NCBI GenBank assembly: GCA_016710435.1
Contig: JADJVV010000001.1
Coordinates: forward strand, 1,386,501 to 1,450,500
Direction of reading: 5' to 3'
Source: Hyphomicrobiales bacterium
GTDB lineage: Bacteria > Pseudomonadota > Alphaproteobacteria > Rhizobiales > Aestuariivirgaceae
Length of the DNA stretch: 64,000 nucleotides
Shown piece by piece: positions 35,372 through 45,694 of the stretch (position 1 is the first letter of the stretch; each line of letters begins with the position of its first letter). A model generated the notes under the pieces. That model saw only the letters and a list, made by a program, of their open reading frames with translations. It ran no database searches and was not told the origin of the DNA. A program made the position numbers and the translations under genes.

Positions 35372-36931
35372 CTATTTGCTCGGCGGCTTGCGCAACTCAG
35401 AAAGGCGGAAGGCGCCCGTCACCTGGGCCACGCCGAAATAGGAGGCAACGCCCGCCAGCAGCAGCACGAGAAGGCCCCACAGCGCTGCAATGAAGCCGGC
35501 GCGGTCCGCATAGTTGCTGGCGAGGAGAAAGGTGAGGAGGCCCCACAGCACCGCGCCCATGATGGCCGCCGACAGCAGGATGCGCGGCAGGCGGCTGCGG
35601 AAGCGCTGATCGGCGGAATAATAGCCGCGGCGCACGGCGGTGAAGATCAGCGCCAGGGCATTGAGCCACGCCGCGATGCTGGAGGCAAGCGCGATGCCCA
35701 CATGCTGCAGGTAGCGCGACAACAGGATGCTCAGCGCAATGTTCACGGCCACCGTCGCCATGGCGAAATACATGGGCGTCCTGGTATCCTCGCGGGCATA
35801 GAAGGCGGGCTGGAACACCTTGGTGAGCGTGAAGGCGGGAAGACCCACGGCGAAGGCCGCAAGGGCAGGCATCACCGCGAGTGTTGCGTCGCGCGTGAAG
35901 GCGCCATGCTCGTAGACCACATGCAGGATGGGACGGCCGATGATGATGAGGGCGATCGCCGCTGGCAGCGTGAGGAAGAGGGCTGCCTCCAGCGCGCGGT
36001 TCTTCACCTCAAGCGCGCCCGCCGTATCACCCGCCCGCAGCTTGCGCGACAGCGTGGGCAGCAGCACGACACCGATTGCCACGCCAATGACGCCGAGCGG
36101 CAGCTGGAACAGGCGGTCGGCATAATAAAGAGAGGAGGCCCCGCCCGCGAAAGAGGTGGCGAGCGCCGTGGCCACAGCGAGGTTGATCTGCGTGACCCCG
36201 CCCGAAATGATGCCGGGCACGGATTTCATCAGGAGAACCTTCACGTCGGGCGTGAGGCGCGGCAGGCGCGGCCACACCGGCGCGCCAGCGCGCGCCGCCG
36301 CAATCATCAGCAGCGCCAATTGTGCAACACCTGCAACCGTGACGGCCCAGGCTTGCAAACGTCCGCTGTCCGGCGAGTTGCCAAGACCCATCCACCAGCC
36401 CGCGAGGTTGAAGGTGATCATGCAGATGTTGAGGAGGATGGGAGCCGCCGCCGCCGCCGTGTAGCGCCCCAGGCTGTTGAGCACGCCGCCCAGCAGCGCC
36501 GCCAGCGACATGAAGCCGAGATAGGGAAAACAGATCCGTGTCAGCTCGATGCCGAGATCGCGCGTCTGGGGTTCATCCGAGAAGCCCTGCGCGAAGAGCG
36601 GGAAGATCCACGGCATGAACGCCATGGCCGCACCGCAGAAGATCAGCATCCAGAAGGCCATGACCGACAGCGCATCCTGCGAGAACTGGAAGGCCTTGGC
36701 ATCGCCCTCGCCTTCGTGCTTGCGGGTGAACAGCGGCACGAAGGCGTTGTTGAAGGCGCCTTCGGCAAACAGCGCGCGGAACAGGTTGGGAAGGCGCTGC
36801 GCCACCACGAAGGCATCCGCCACCCACCCCGTGCCGAAGGTGAAGGCGATGAGCTGGTCGCGGAAGAAGCCGAGGAAGCGCGAGGCAAGCGTGAGGGCCC
36901 CGACACGGCCCGCTGATTTCAGAAGCGACAT
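35372..36931 (-). CDS. murJ: lipid II flippase MurJ
   Basis: Moves lipid II across the inner membrane for peptidoglycan synthesis. The 519-residue protein is a polytopic MOP-family exporter with about 14 hydrophobic segments; it opens MSLLKSAGRVGALTLASRFLGFFRDQL and contains ALFAEGAFNNAFVPLF and ITFNLAGWWMG, characteristic of MurJ/MviN. GGAG precedes the ATG. It follows glnD by 10 bases. Confidence 0.95.
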   Translation of the reverse strand: MSLLKSAGRVGALTLASRFLGFFRDQLIAFTFGTGWVADAFVVAQRLPNLFRALFAEGAFNNAFVPLFTRKHEGEGDAKAFQFSQDALSVMAFWMLIFCGAAMAFMPWIFPLFAQGFSDEPQTRDLGIELTRICFPYLGFMSLAALLGGVLNSLGRYTAAAAAPILLNICMITFNLAGWWMGLGNSPDSGRLQAWAVTVAGVAQLALLMIAAARAGAPVWPRLPRLTPDVKVLLMKSVPGIISGGVTQINLAVATALATSFAGGASSLYYADRLFQLPLGVIGVAIGVVLLPTLSRKLRAGDTAGALEVKNRALEAALFLTLPAAIALIIIGRPILHVVYEHGAFTRDATLAVMPALAAFAVGLPAFTLTKVFQPAFYAREDTRTPMYFAMATVAVNIALSILLSRYLQHVGIALASSIAAWLNALALIFTAVRRGYYSADQRFRSRLPRILLSAAIMGAVLWGLLTFLLASNYADRAGFIAALWGLLVLLLAGVASYFGVAQVTGAFRLSELRKPPSK

Positions 36932-36941
36932 GGCAGGCTCC

Positions 36942-39680
36942 TCATGTCCCCGTCCTGAGCGTCTCGGCCTCGGGGGCGAGCACTTGCATCAGGCGTTTTT
37001 CGATCTGGGCATGGCGGGTCGGATTCTCGATCTTGGCACCGGTGAGGTCGGTCACATAGAACACGTCGATGGCCTTCTCGCCGAAAGTGGTGATGTGCGC
37101 CGAGGCGATGTTGAGATTGAGGTGGAACAGCGCCTCTGTGAGGGCATGGAGCAGGCCGACGCGGTCGAGCCCGTTGATCTCCACCACGGTCTGCCGGTTC
37201 GACGAGGTGTTGTCGATGATGACGCGGGGCGCAACCGAGAAGGCCTTCACCCGCTCCGTCAGGTCCGGCACGTTGCGGAGCGCATCCTTGAGGCGCAGCT
37301 GGCCACGCAGCGTGCGGGCAATGGTGTCGGCGACGCGCGCGGCCCGGCGGTTTTCATCCTCGTCCATCTTGAATTCGCGCCGCAGCAGGATCGTATCGAG
37401 CGCCATGCCGTCCGCTGTGGTGAAGATCTGCGCCCCGATGATGTTGGCATTGGCGGCCGCACAGGCCCCGGTGATGAGTGCGAGCAGGCGCGGATGATCG
37501 GGCGCATAGACGGTGATCTCGGTCACCGCCGTGAAGACATCGCTCCGCGTCTGGGTGATGACATCGCGGTCGGGAGCGCGGGCGATGAGGGCCTGGTGGC
37601 GCATCTGCTGCTCGAGCGGCACGTTGAGCCAGTAGGCATCATAGTGCCGCGCCGCCTCGCGCTTGCGCTGCTCCTCTGTCCACGCCGGGTGCTGCGCGAG
37701 GAATTCGTTCTGCGCGGCGGTGACGCGCTCCTTGCGCGAGGTAGCGGCGTGGCCGCCCGTCAGCACCGGTTCGGTTTCGGAATAGAGCGTGCGCAGCAAC
37801 TGCCCCTTCCATCCGTTCCACACGCCCGGCCCCACGGCGCGGATGTCGGCCACCGTGAGGATGAGCAGCAGCTTCAGCCGCTCCGGGCTTTGCACCACGG
37901 AGGTGAAATCGAGGATGGTCTTGAAGTCGTTCAGGTCGCGCATCTGCGCGGTTTCGCTCATCAGCAGGTGATGGCGGATGAGCCAGGCCACCGTCTCGGT
38001 ATCGGCCGCATCGAGGCCGAGCCGCGGGCACACGGAAAGCGCGATCCTCTCGCCCGCCACCGAATGGTCCTCGGGCCTGCCCTTGGCGACGTCGTGCAGC
38101 AGCGCCGCCACGTAAAGCGCGCGCCGCGAAGTGAGCGTGGGGAAGAGCCGCACCGAAAGCGGATGGTCGCCCGACAAGGTGCCCGTCTCGATCCGCCGCA
38201 GCACGCCCACGGTGCGGATCAGGTGTTCGTCCACCGTGTAGTGATGGTACATGTTGAACTGCATCATCGCCACGACCTTGCCGAAGTCGGGGATGAAGCG
38301 GCCCAGCACGCCCGCCTCGTTCATCAGCCGCAGGATCGATTCCGGATCGTCCGACGTGGTGAGGATGTCGAGGAAGACGGCGTTGGCCTCGGCATTGCCG
38401 CGCAACGCCTCGTCGATCAGGCGCAGCGAACTCCGCACCTGCTTCAGGGCGTCGGGATGGATTTCGAGGCCCTCGCTGGCCGATGCCTTGAAGATGCGGA
38501 GCAGGTTGACCGGGTCTTTGGCGAACACGTCCTCGCCGGTTGTTGTCAGCCGCGCCCCGTCGATGCGGAACGAACGGCCCATGGCCTTCGTCCGGCCCCG
38601 CGGCAGCAGCCGCCCGATGATGCGGCGGAAGGAGCGCGGTTCCTTCAGGTGCCGGGCCTCCAGGCTGGCGCAGAAGATGCGCGTGAGGTCGCCCACCTCC
38701 TTGGCCACCAGGAAGTAGTGCTTCATGAAGCGCTCGACATGCTTCAGGCCGCCATGGGCCTTGTAGCCCAGGCGTTCGGCAAGTTCGCCCTGGCGGTCGA
38801 AGGAAATCTTGTCCTCGCCACGCTTGGCGATGAAGTGCAGGTGGCAGCGCACCGCCCAGAGAAAATCTTCCGCTTTCTGGAAGCGGCGCAGGTCATCCCG
38901 GGAGAAGGCACCCTTCTCGGCCAGCTCGGCGGGCGAGTTGGCATCGAAGAGGAACTTGGCGATCCAGAACAGGGTGTGAAGGTCGCGCAAGCCCCCCTTG
39001 CCGTCCTTGAGGTCGGGCTCCACCGCGTAGCGGCTCTCGCCGGACTTGGCATGGCGGTTGTCGCGCTCGGCCAGCTTGTCGGTGACGAAGCGGCGCGCTT
39101 CCTTCTGCAGGATGCCGCTGCGGTATTGCGATTGCAGTTCGGCAAAGAGCGCGGCGTCACCGCAGATGAAGCGCGCCTCCAGCACGGCTGTCATGATGGT
39201 GTTGTCGGTCTTGGCGAGGCGCACGCAGTCCGCCACGGTGCGGGTGGCGTGACCAACCTTCTGGCGCGCATCCCAGAGGGCATAGAGCAGGAACTCCACC
39301 ACCTCGCCCACGCGCCGCTCCTCGATCGAGGGCGTGAGGAAGAGGAGATCGATGTCCGATCCCGGTGCCAGCGTGCCGCGCCCGTAGCCGCCGACGGCGA
39401 CGATGGCGAGCGGCAGTTCTCCTGATTTGAACACGTCATTGCGGGCAAAATCGGACAGCGCTCGGATAATGGCGTCTTCGCCGTCCGAGAGCATCATGGC
39501 GCAGGCGGTGCCGTGGCCGTGCCTCATCAATTGCGCTTCGGCATTGCTGCGCAAGGTGGTGAGGCAATCGCGGACGAGTTTCGAGGCGGCGGTACGCAAG
39601 GCCAACGGCGTCTGCCCCGGCGGTTCAAGCAGGGCCGTGAGGGCCGATGGAAACTGGTCGGGCGCGAGCGGCGTGGTCAT
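36942..39680 (-). CDS. glnD: bifunctional PII uridylyltransferase/uridylyl-removing enzyme
   Basis: The glutamine sensor of nitrogen control: it adds UMP to PII (GlnB/GlnK) when glutamine is low and removes it when high. The 912-residue protein has the nucleotidyltransferase motif GGYGRGTLAPGSDIDLLFL near residue 95, a central HD hydrolase domain (ALLHDVAKGRPEDHSVAGE) and two C-terminal ACT domains (TEITVYAPDHPRLLALITGACA; VEINGLDRVGLLHALTEAL) that bind glutamine. Its ATG overlaps the mutS stop (ATGA). Confidence 0.97.
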   Translation of the reverse strand: MTTPLAPDQFPSALTALLEPPGQTPLALRTAASKLVRDCLTTLRSNAEAQLMRHGHGTACAMMLSDGEDAIIRALSDFARNDVFKSGELPLAIVAVGGYGRGTLAPGSDIDLLFLTPSIEERRVGEVVEFLLYALWDARQKVGHATRTVADCVRLAKTDNTIMTAVLEARFICGDAALFAELQSQYRSGILQKEARRFVTDKLAERDNRHAKSGESRYAVEPDLKDGKGGLRDLHTLFWIAKFLFDANSPAELAEKGAFSRDDLRRFQKAEDFLWAVRCHLHFIAKRGEDKISFDRQGELAERLGYKAHGGLKHVERFMKHYFLVAKEVGDLTRIFCASLEARHLKEPRSFRRIIGRLLPRGRTKAMGRSFRIDGARLTTTGEDVFAKDPVNLLRIFKASASEGLEIHPDALKQVRSSLRLIDEALRGNAEANAVFLDILTTSDDPESILRLMNEAGVLGRFIPDFGKVVAMMQFNMYHHYTVDEHLIRTVGVLRRIETGTLSGDHPLSVRLFPTLTSRRALYVAALLHDVAKGRPEDHSVAGERIALSVCPRLGLDAADTETVAWLIRHHLLMSETAQMRDLNDFKTILDFTSVVQSPERLKLLLILTVADIRAVGPGVWNGWKGQLLRTLYSETEPVLTGGHAATSRKERVTAAQNEFLAQHPAWTEEQRKREAARHYDAYWLNVPLEQQMRHQALIARAPDRDVITQTRSDVFTAVTEITVYAPDHPRLLALITGACAAANANIIGAQIFTTADGMALDTILLRREFKMDEDENRRAARVADTIARTLRGQLRLKDALRNVPDLTERVKAFSVAPRVIIDNTSSNRQTVVEINGLDRVGLLHALTEALFHLNLNIASAHITTFGEKAIDVFYVTDLTGAKIENPTRHAQIEKRLMQVLAPEAETLRTGT

Positions 39681-42385
39681 GATGACGCGCCGTCCTTGCC
39701 CGAAAGCGTTTTCAATTCATAGAGCAGAGTGAGCGCCTCCCGTGCCGTAAGCTGGTCGGGATCCAGTCCTGCCAGTTTCTCACGCAACAGGTCTGGGCCG
39801 GAGTCGGGTTGTGGCTGCGCCGTGGCGGCACGGGCGAGCGAGAACAGCGGCAGGTCGTCGGCAAAATGCCCGGCGGGCTTCTCGTCCCGCTGCTGTTCGA
39901 GATGCTTCAGCACCTCGAAGGCCCGCGTGATCACGGCGGACGGCAGGCCGGCAAGCCGTGCCGCCTGGATGCCGTAGGAACGGTCGGCTGCCCCCTTCAC
40001 CACATCATGCAGGAAGATGATGTCGCCCTTCCATTCCTTCACCGCCATGGTGCGCGCCGTGAGGCTGGCGAGCGTACCGGTGAGGACGTTGAGTTCGTGA
40101 TAGTGGGTGGCGAAGAGCGCCCGGCAGCGGTTCACCTCATGCAGGTATTCGAGGGCCGCCCAGGCGATCGAGAGGCCGTCGAAGGTTGCCGTACCCCGGC
40201 CGATCTCGTCGAGGATGACGAGCGAGCGCGGCGTCGCCTGGTTGAGGATTGCCGCCGTCTCAACCATCTCCACCATGAAGGTGGAACGTCCGCGCGCCAG
40301 GTCATCGGCCGCACCGACGCGACTGAACAGGCGGTCCACGACGCCGATGTGGGCGGATTGCGCCGGCACGAAACTTCCCATCTGCGCCAGGATGGCGATG
40401 AGCGCATTCTGGCGGAGGAAGGTGGATTTGCCCGCCATGTTGGGACCGGTGAGCAACCACACGCGTTCCGCCTCGCCACCCAGCGCGCAGTCATTGGGCG
40501 TGAAGCGCGTATCGCCCGCCTTCGCCAGCGCCGCTTCCACGACGGGATGGCGGCCACCGCGTACATCGAAGGCGGCGGAGGTATCGACGGTGGGCCGCAC
40601 GTAATTCTCGCGCACCGCCAGTTCCGCCAGCGCCGACAGGCAATCAAGGCTGGAAAGCGCTGCGGCACAGGCGGAAACCGCATCCTTGGCGGCCATGACG
40701 GCGGAGACGAAATCGTGGAAGAGGGAGAGCTCGATGGCCAGGGCCCGCTCGGAGGCGCCCGCGATCTTCTGCTCCAGGTCCATGAGTTCCGGCGTCGAAA
40801 AGCGCATGGCGCCCGCCATGCTCTGCCGGTGCTGGAATTTGGTGGGCAGCTCCGGCGACTGCATCGCCTCGGCCTGCTGGGCATTCACCTCGATGAAGTA
40901 GCCGAGGATGTTGTTGTGTTTGATGCGGAGCGTGCGCACCCCGGTCATCTCGGCATAGCGCGCCTGAAGGGCCGCGATCACCTGGCGCGTGTCGTCGCGG
41001 AGCGCCCGCTGCGTGTCGAGGTCGGCAAGGTAGCCAGCCGCGATGAAGCCGCCGTCGCGGGCGAGATGGGGCAGTTCCGCCGCCAGCGCCGCGCCGAGCC
41101 TCTCCGCCATGTCGCGCGGTGCAGCCGCGATGACCGTCATGCAATCGGTGAGTGCCGCCGGAAGATCGCCATGACCCGACAGCCGTTCCACGATGCGCTG
41201 TGCGGCCAGCAGTCCGTCACGGATCATGGCGAGGTCGCGGGGACCGCCGCGGTTGGCCGAGAGTCGCGCCAGGGCCCGTTCCAGGTCCGGCATTGCCGCC
41301 AGTGTATCGCGCAGTGCCGCCCGCATGGCATCCGCCGCAGCGAAGGCCGCGACGCCATCAAGGCGTGCCGCGATGGCCGCAGGGTCCGCAAGGGGTTGGG
41401 CGAGGAGTCCCGCGAGCCTGCGCCGCCCGCTGGCGGTCACGGTGCGATCGATGGTGGCGAGCAGGCTTCCCTGCCGTTCGCCGGAAAGCGTGCGGGTGAG
41501 TTCGAGGTTGGCGCGGGTGGCCGCATCGATGAGCAGCCCTTGCGCCGGATTGTCCTGCCGGGGTGGCCGCAGGTGCGGCATCTGCGAGACCTGCGTGAGC
41601 TGGATGTAGTCGAGAAGCGCGCCAAGCGCCGCCGTCTCGGCCCGTGAAAACGAGCCGAAGCCGGCAAGGCTTGCCACGGCAAAGTGCTGGGTCAGCCGGT
41701 GCTCGGCGGCGGTTGCGTCAAAGCGGCTGAGGGGAAGTGGCGACAGGGCCGCGCCGCACTCCCGCGCCATGCGCCCAAGCTGTGGTTCATCGAGCGCGCT
41801 GTCGGCGATGATGAGTTCCGATGGCGCGATGCGGGCGAGGTCGGCGGAGAGCCTGGTGCGCTCGCTCACCGTGACCGAGAGATCGCCAGTGGAGATGTCG
41901 CACCAGGCCAGGGCCAGTTCGTCACTGCCACGCAGCCACGCAAGCGCGGTCAGATGATTGACGCTGCCGGTGTCGAGCAGCGTGTCCTCGGTGATGGTGC
42001 CGGGCGTGATGAGGCGGATGACGTCACGCCGCACCACCGACTTGGCCCCGCGCTTGCGCGCCTCGGCCGGATCTTCCATCTGTTCGCAGATCGCCACCTT
42101 GTGCCCGTGACGGATGAGCTTCTGCAGATAGTGATCGACGGCATGGACGGGAACGCCGCACATGGGAATGTCATCGCCCAGGTGCTTGCCGCGCTTAGTG
42201 AGCGCAATGCCCAGCACCGAGGATGCCACTTCCGCATCGGCAAAGAACATCTCGTAGAAATCGCCCATGCGGTAGAAGAGCAGGCTGTGGGGATGGGCTT
42301 TCTTGATCTCCAGGTACTGCGCCATCATGGGCGTCGGGCGGTCTCCGCCGCCGCTTTTGTCCTCATCCTGGGTCAGGCCATGCAT
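39677..42385 (-). CDS. mutS: DNA mismatch repair protein MutS
   Basis: Recognises mismatches and, with MutL, starts repair. The 902-residue protein has the mismatch-binding FYRMGDFYEMFFADA (Phe-x-Glu wedge), Walker A LTGPNMAGKSTFLRQ, Walker B LVILDEIGRGTATFDG, and the ABC-type signature region. The ATG at 42385 is taken as the start; the frame runs to 42613, but that part overlaps the divergent maeB leader and is Arg/Lys-rich with no family match. It is translationally coupled to glnD. Confidence 0.95.
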   Translation of the reverse strand: MHGLTQDEDKSGGGDRPTPMMAQYLEIKKAHPHSLLFYRMGDFYEMFFADAEVASSVLGIALTKRGKHLGDDIPMCGVPVHAVDHYLQKLIRHGHKVAICEQMEDPAEARKRGAKSVVRRDVIRLITPGTITEDTLLDTGSVNHLTALAWLRGSDELALAWCDISTGDLSVTVSERTRLSADLARIAPSELIIADSALDEPQLGRMARECGAALSPLPLSRFDATAAEHRLTQHFAVASLAGFGSFSRAETAALGALLDYIQLTQVSQMPHLRPPRQDNPAQGLLIDAATRANLELTRTLSGERQGSLLATIDRTVTASGRRRLAGLLAQPLADPAAIAARLDGVAAFAAADAMRAALRDTLAAMPDLERALARLSANRGGPRDLAMIRDGLLAAQRIVERLSGHGDLPAALTDCMTVIAAAPRDMAERLGAALAAELPHLARDGGFIAAGYLADLDTQRALRDDTRQVIAALQARYAEMTGVRTLRIKHNNILGYFIEVNAQQAEAMQSPELPTKFQHRQSMAGAMRFSTPELMDLEQKIAGASERALAIELSLFHDFVSAVMAAKDAVSACAAALSSLDCLSALAELAVRENYVRPTVDTSAAFDVRGGRHPVVEAALAKAGDTRFTPNDCALGGEAERVWLLTGPNMAGKSTFLRQNALIAILAQMGSFVPAQSAHIGVVDRLFSRVGAADDLARGRSTFMVEMVETAAILNQATPRSLVILDEIGRGTATFDGLSIAWAALEYLHEVNRCRALFATHYHELNVLTGTLASLTARTMAVKEWKGDIIFLHDVVKGAADRSYGIQAARLAGLPSAVITRAFEVLKHLEQQRDEKPAGHFADDLPLFSLARAATAQPQPDSGPDLLREKLAGLDPDQLTAREALTLLYELKTLSGKDGASS

Positions 42386-42572
42386 GGCACTCGAATAGCG
42401 CGCTTTTCCCCGCAACGGAACCCGCTTGCTGCACTGCCGAAGCCGGAAAGCGGCGTACGACTTTTTGCAGGCTTTTCCGGCCTTGAGCGCGGGCCACTTG
42501 CTCTCTAGTTTGGGAACCGGCCGCCTTGGCCCAAGACCAGACAAGACCAGATCCAGGAAACAGTAGCCCATC

Positions 42573-44855
42573 ATGAGCACCCCGCCCCGCAAGATGCCCC
42601 GCCGGCCCACCATTTCCGACGAGGAAGCGCTGCAGTTTCACCAGAGGGGCAAGCCCGGCAAGCTGGAGATCAACCCCACCAAGCCCATGGCGACCCAGCG
42701 CGACCTGTCGCTGGCCTACAGCCCCGGCGTCGCCGCGCCCGTGCGGCGGATCGCCGAAGACCCCTCCACCGCCTACGACTACACCACCAAGGGCAACCTT
42801 GTGGCGGTGATCTCCAACGGCACGGCAATCCTCGGGCTGGGCGACCTGGGCGCGCTCGCCTCGAAGCCGGTGATGGAGGGCAAGTCGGTGCTCTTCAAGC
42901 GATTTGCCGACGTGGATTCGATCGACCTCGAAGTCGACACCAAGGATGTGGACCAGTTCATCGGCGCGGTGCGCTACCTCGGCCCCTCCTTTGGCGGCAT
43001 CAACCTCGAGGACATCAAGGCGCCGGACTGTTTCGTCATCGAGCAGCGCCTGCGCGAACTCATGGACATTCCCGTCTTCCATGACGACCAGCACGGCACG
43101 GCTATCATCGCCACCGCGGCCCTCATCAACGCGCTGCAACTGACGGGGCGCTCGCTCAAGGATTTCCGCCTCGTCTGCAATGGCGCGGGCGCTGCCGCCA
43201 TCGCCTGCGTCGAACTGGTGAAGTCGCTGGGCGTGCCCGGCCACAATGTCATCCTCTGCGACTCGAAGGGCGTCGTCTACAAGGGCCGCACCGAGGGCAT
43301 GAACCAGTGGAAGTCGGCCCATGCGGTTGACACGCCCATGCGCACCCTCGCCGATGCCATGAACGGTGCCGACGTGTTCTTCGGCCTTTCCGTTGCAGGC
43401 GCGCTCACGCCCGAAATGGTGAAGAGCATGGCCAAGGACCCGGTCATCTTTGCCATGGCCAATCCCGATCCGGAGATCACGCCCGAAGACGCCCATCATG
43501 TGCGCAGCGATGCAATCATGGCGACGGGCCGATCCGACTATCCCAACCAGGTCAACAACGTCCTGGGCTTTCCCTATATCTTCCGTGGTGCGCTCGATGT
43601 GCGGGCCCGCACCATCAACGAGGAGATGAAGGTCGCCGCCGCCCGTGCGCTGGCCGAACTGGCGCAGGAAGACGTGCCCGACGAAGTGGCCGCGGCCTAT
43701 CACGGTTCGCGCCTCACCTTCGGGCGCGAATACCTGATCCCCGTGCCCTTTGATCCGCGCCTCATCTCGCGCGTGCCGGTTGCCGTGGCGCGGGCCGCGA
43801 TGGAATCGGGCGTCGCCCGCCATCACATCGCCGACCTCGAGGCCTATGCCGCGCAATTGTCGGCCCGCCTCGATCCCATTGCAGGTACCTTGCAGAATGT
43901 CTTCAGCTATGTCCGCCGCAAGCCCAAGCGCATGGTGTTTGCGGAAGGCGAGGAAGACCGCATGATCCGCGCGGCGAATGCCTATGCCGCGGCGGGCCTC
44001 GGCACGGCGATTCTCATCGGCCGCGAGGAGGTGATCGCCAGCACCCTCAAGGGCTCGGGCGTGGAGTTGCATGAGAGCGTGGAGATCCTGAACGCCCGCC
44101 TCTCCGACCGCAACGTGGACTACGCCAACTATCTCTACGCCCGCCTGCAGCGCGACGGCATGCTGTTCCGCGATTGCCAGCGCCTTGCCAACCAGGACCG
44201 CAACGTCTTCGGGGCCTGCATGGTGGCGATGGGCGATGCCGACGCCATGGTGACGGGCCTCACCCGCAACTATTCGCTGGCGCTCGACAACATCCGCCGC
44301 GCCATCGACATCCGCGAAGGCCACCGGCCGATCGGCGTCTCCATGGCGCTGGTGCGCGGCCGTACCGTCTTCATCGCCGATACATCGGTGCATGAATTGC
44401 CGACCGCCATGGAACTGGCCGACATCGCCCAGGAGGCGGCGGGCGTTGCCCGCAAGTTCGGCTATGAGCCCCGCGTCGCCTTCCTCTCCTATTCCACCTT
44501 CGGCTATCCCAAGGGCGAGCGTGCGGCTTACGTGAAGGAGGCGGTGCAGCTTCTCAGCCAGCGCGGCGTGGATTTCGAATTCGACGGCGACATGGCGGCC
44601 GACGTTGCCCTCTCGCGGGAAGCGATGGCGCTCTATCCCTTCTGCCGTCTCACCGGCCCCGCCAACGTCCTGGTGATGCCCGCCGCGCACTCGGCTTCGA
44701 TCTCGACCAAGATGCTCCAGCAACTGGGCGGCGTGACCGTGATCGGACCGCTGCTCACGGGCATCGCAGGCTCGGTGCAGATTGCCTCGATGTCAGCCAC
44801 CACCAACGACATCGTCAACCTCGCGGCGATTGCGGCCTATGATCTGAACTGGTGA
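42573..44855 (+). CDS. maeB: NADP-dependent malic enzyme with phosphotransacetylase-like domain
   Basis: Oxidatively decarboxylates malate to pyruvate with NADPH. The 760-residue protein is the large MaeB type: residues ~1-430 are the malic enzyme (LAYSPGVAAPV, PVFHDDQHGTAI, NGAGAAAIACVELV, FAMANPDPEITPEDA) and ~435-760 a phosphotransacetylase-like domain (KRMVFAEGEEDRMIRAA, VTGLTRNYSLAL, MPAAHSASISTKML) that generally lacks transferase activity and may bind acetyl-CoA as a regulatory site. It is divergent from mutS, and its stop is 13 bases from the convergent olsB stop. Confidence 0.96.
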   Translation: MSTPPRKMPRRPTISDEEALQFHQRGKPGKLEINPTKPMATQRDLSLAYSPGVAAPVRRIAEDPSTAYDYTTKGNLVAVISNGTAILGLGDLGALASKPVMEGKSVLFKRFADVDSIDLEVDTKDVDQFIGAVRYLGPSFGGINLEDIKAPDCFVIEQRLRELMDIPVFHDDQHGTAIIATAALINALQLTGRSLKDFRLVCNGAGAAAIACVELVKSLGVPGHNVILCDSKGVVYKGRTEGMNQWKSAHAVDTPMRTLADAMNGADVFFGLSVAGALTPEMVKSMAKDPVIFAMANPDPEITPEDAHHVRSDAIMATGRSDYPNQVNNVLGFPYIFRGALDVRARTINEEMKVAAARALAELAQEDVPDEVAAAYHGSRLTFGREYLIPVPFDPRLISRVPVAVARAAMESGVARHHIADLEAYAAQLSARLDPIAGTLQNVFSYVRRKPKRMVFAEGEEDRMIRAANAYAAAGLGTAILIGREEVIASTLKGSGVELHESVEILNARLSDRNVDYANYLYARLQRDGMLFRDCQRLANQDRNVFGACMVAMGDADAMVTGLTRNYSLALDNIRRAIDIREGHRPIGVSMALVRGRTVFIADTSVHELPTAMELADIAQEAAGVARKFGYEPRVAFLSYSTFGYPKGERAAYVKEAVQLLSQRGVDFEFDGDMAADVALSREAMALYPFCRLTGPANVLVMPAAHSASISTKMLQQLGGVTVIGPLLTGIAGSVQIASMSATTNDIVNLAAIAAYDLNW

Positions 44856-44868
44856 GGAGCATCAACCG

Positions 44869-45651
44869 TCACACCGCAGCAGGTGCTCCGAAATATGCGA
44901 AGTAGCGGGGGTTGATGGCGGCGACCGGCAGCACGATCAGCACGTCTGTCGTGTTGAAGTCATGGTCGATGACGGCGCCATCTCCCACATGGCAGCCAAG
45001 CCGCACGTAGCCCTTGATGAGCGGCGGCAAAGCCCGCATGGCGCTGCGCTGGTCGATCGCCGAAAGGGGTCTGCGCGCCATCTCCACATAGCGATCCGGC
45101 AGTGCCCGCACGCGCCAGTCCTCCGGGGCCTTCGCGGTGTGGGCGAGATAGGACAGCGCCTCGGCGTGCACATCCGGATCGGTGCCCTCGAAGCTGGCGC
45201 AACCCATCATCACATCGATGCGGTGGCTGCGCACATAATTCCAGATGCCCTGCCAGAGAAGTTCGGCCACCGGCTGGTCGCGCATGTCGGCGCGCACACA
45301 GGATCGGCCGAGTTCAAGGAAGGTGAGTCCGCGCTTGCGGGCGAGGAGCGGCGCAAGGTCGTATTCGCCTTGCGTGTAGAAGCCGTTGGCCTTGGCTGCG
45401 GCCTCCTCGCGGATCAGGCGATAGGTGCCAGCGAGTTCTCCGCCGTCCACGGCGATGCCATCGCCAGCGGAAGTTCCTGCCTTCACCACCAGCAGGTGAT
45501 CGCACAGCGCATCGAAGCGGTCCGCGTCTCGCCCGGACGTGCCCTGGCCCCGGAACACGCTGTGGCGCAGGCGCTGGGCGGCGGCGATGTCATCGGCGGA
45601 TTGGGCGAGCCTCGCGATGAAGGGGCCGCGTTCGGCAAGAGTGGTGGTCAT
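44869..45651 (-). CDS. olsB: L-ornithine N-alpha-acyltransferase OlsB
   Basis: Transfers a 3-hydroxyacyl chain from acyl-ACP to ornithine, the first step of ornithine-lipid synthesis. The 260-residue GNAT-like protein has the family stretches AQRLRHSVFR, RFDALCDHLLVV, TFLELGRSCVRADMRDQP, VMMGCASFEG and LPPLIKGYVRLG. Ornithine lipids replace phospholipids under phosphate limitation in many rhizobia; the second enzyme, OlsA, is not in the window. AAGGAG sits six bases before the ATG. Confidence 0.88.
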   Translation of the reverse strand: MTTTLAERGPFIARLAQSADDIAAAQRLRHSVFRGQGTSGRDADRFDALCDHLLVVKAGTSAGDGIAVDGGELAGTYRLIREEAAAKANGFYTQGEYDLAPLLARKRGLTFLELGRSCVRADMRDQPVAELLWQGIWNYVRSHRIDVMMGCASFEGTDPDVHAEALSYLAHTAKAPEDWRVRALPDRYVEMARRPLSAIDQRSAMRALPPLIKGYVRLGCHVGDGAVIDHDFNTTDVLIVLPVAAINPRYFAYFGAPAAV

Positions 45652-45694
45652 GGCCCGCTCCTTATCGCGGAACCATGTCGGGGCGGTAACGGAA

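Noticed and set aside
36549..39425. A 958-codon open frame on the plus strand
   Set aside because: It lies antisense to glnD, whose domains and motifs are clear on the minus strand. The translation is low-complexity Arg/Gly/His-rich without recognisable motifs; such mirror frames are common in GC-rich DNA.
42386..42613. N-terminal extension of mutS
   Set aside because: It would overlap the start of the divergent maeB gene, and its Arg/Lys-rich sequence is unlike MutS; family length is reached from 42385.
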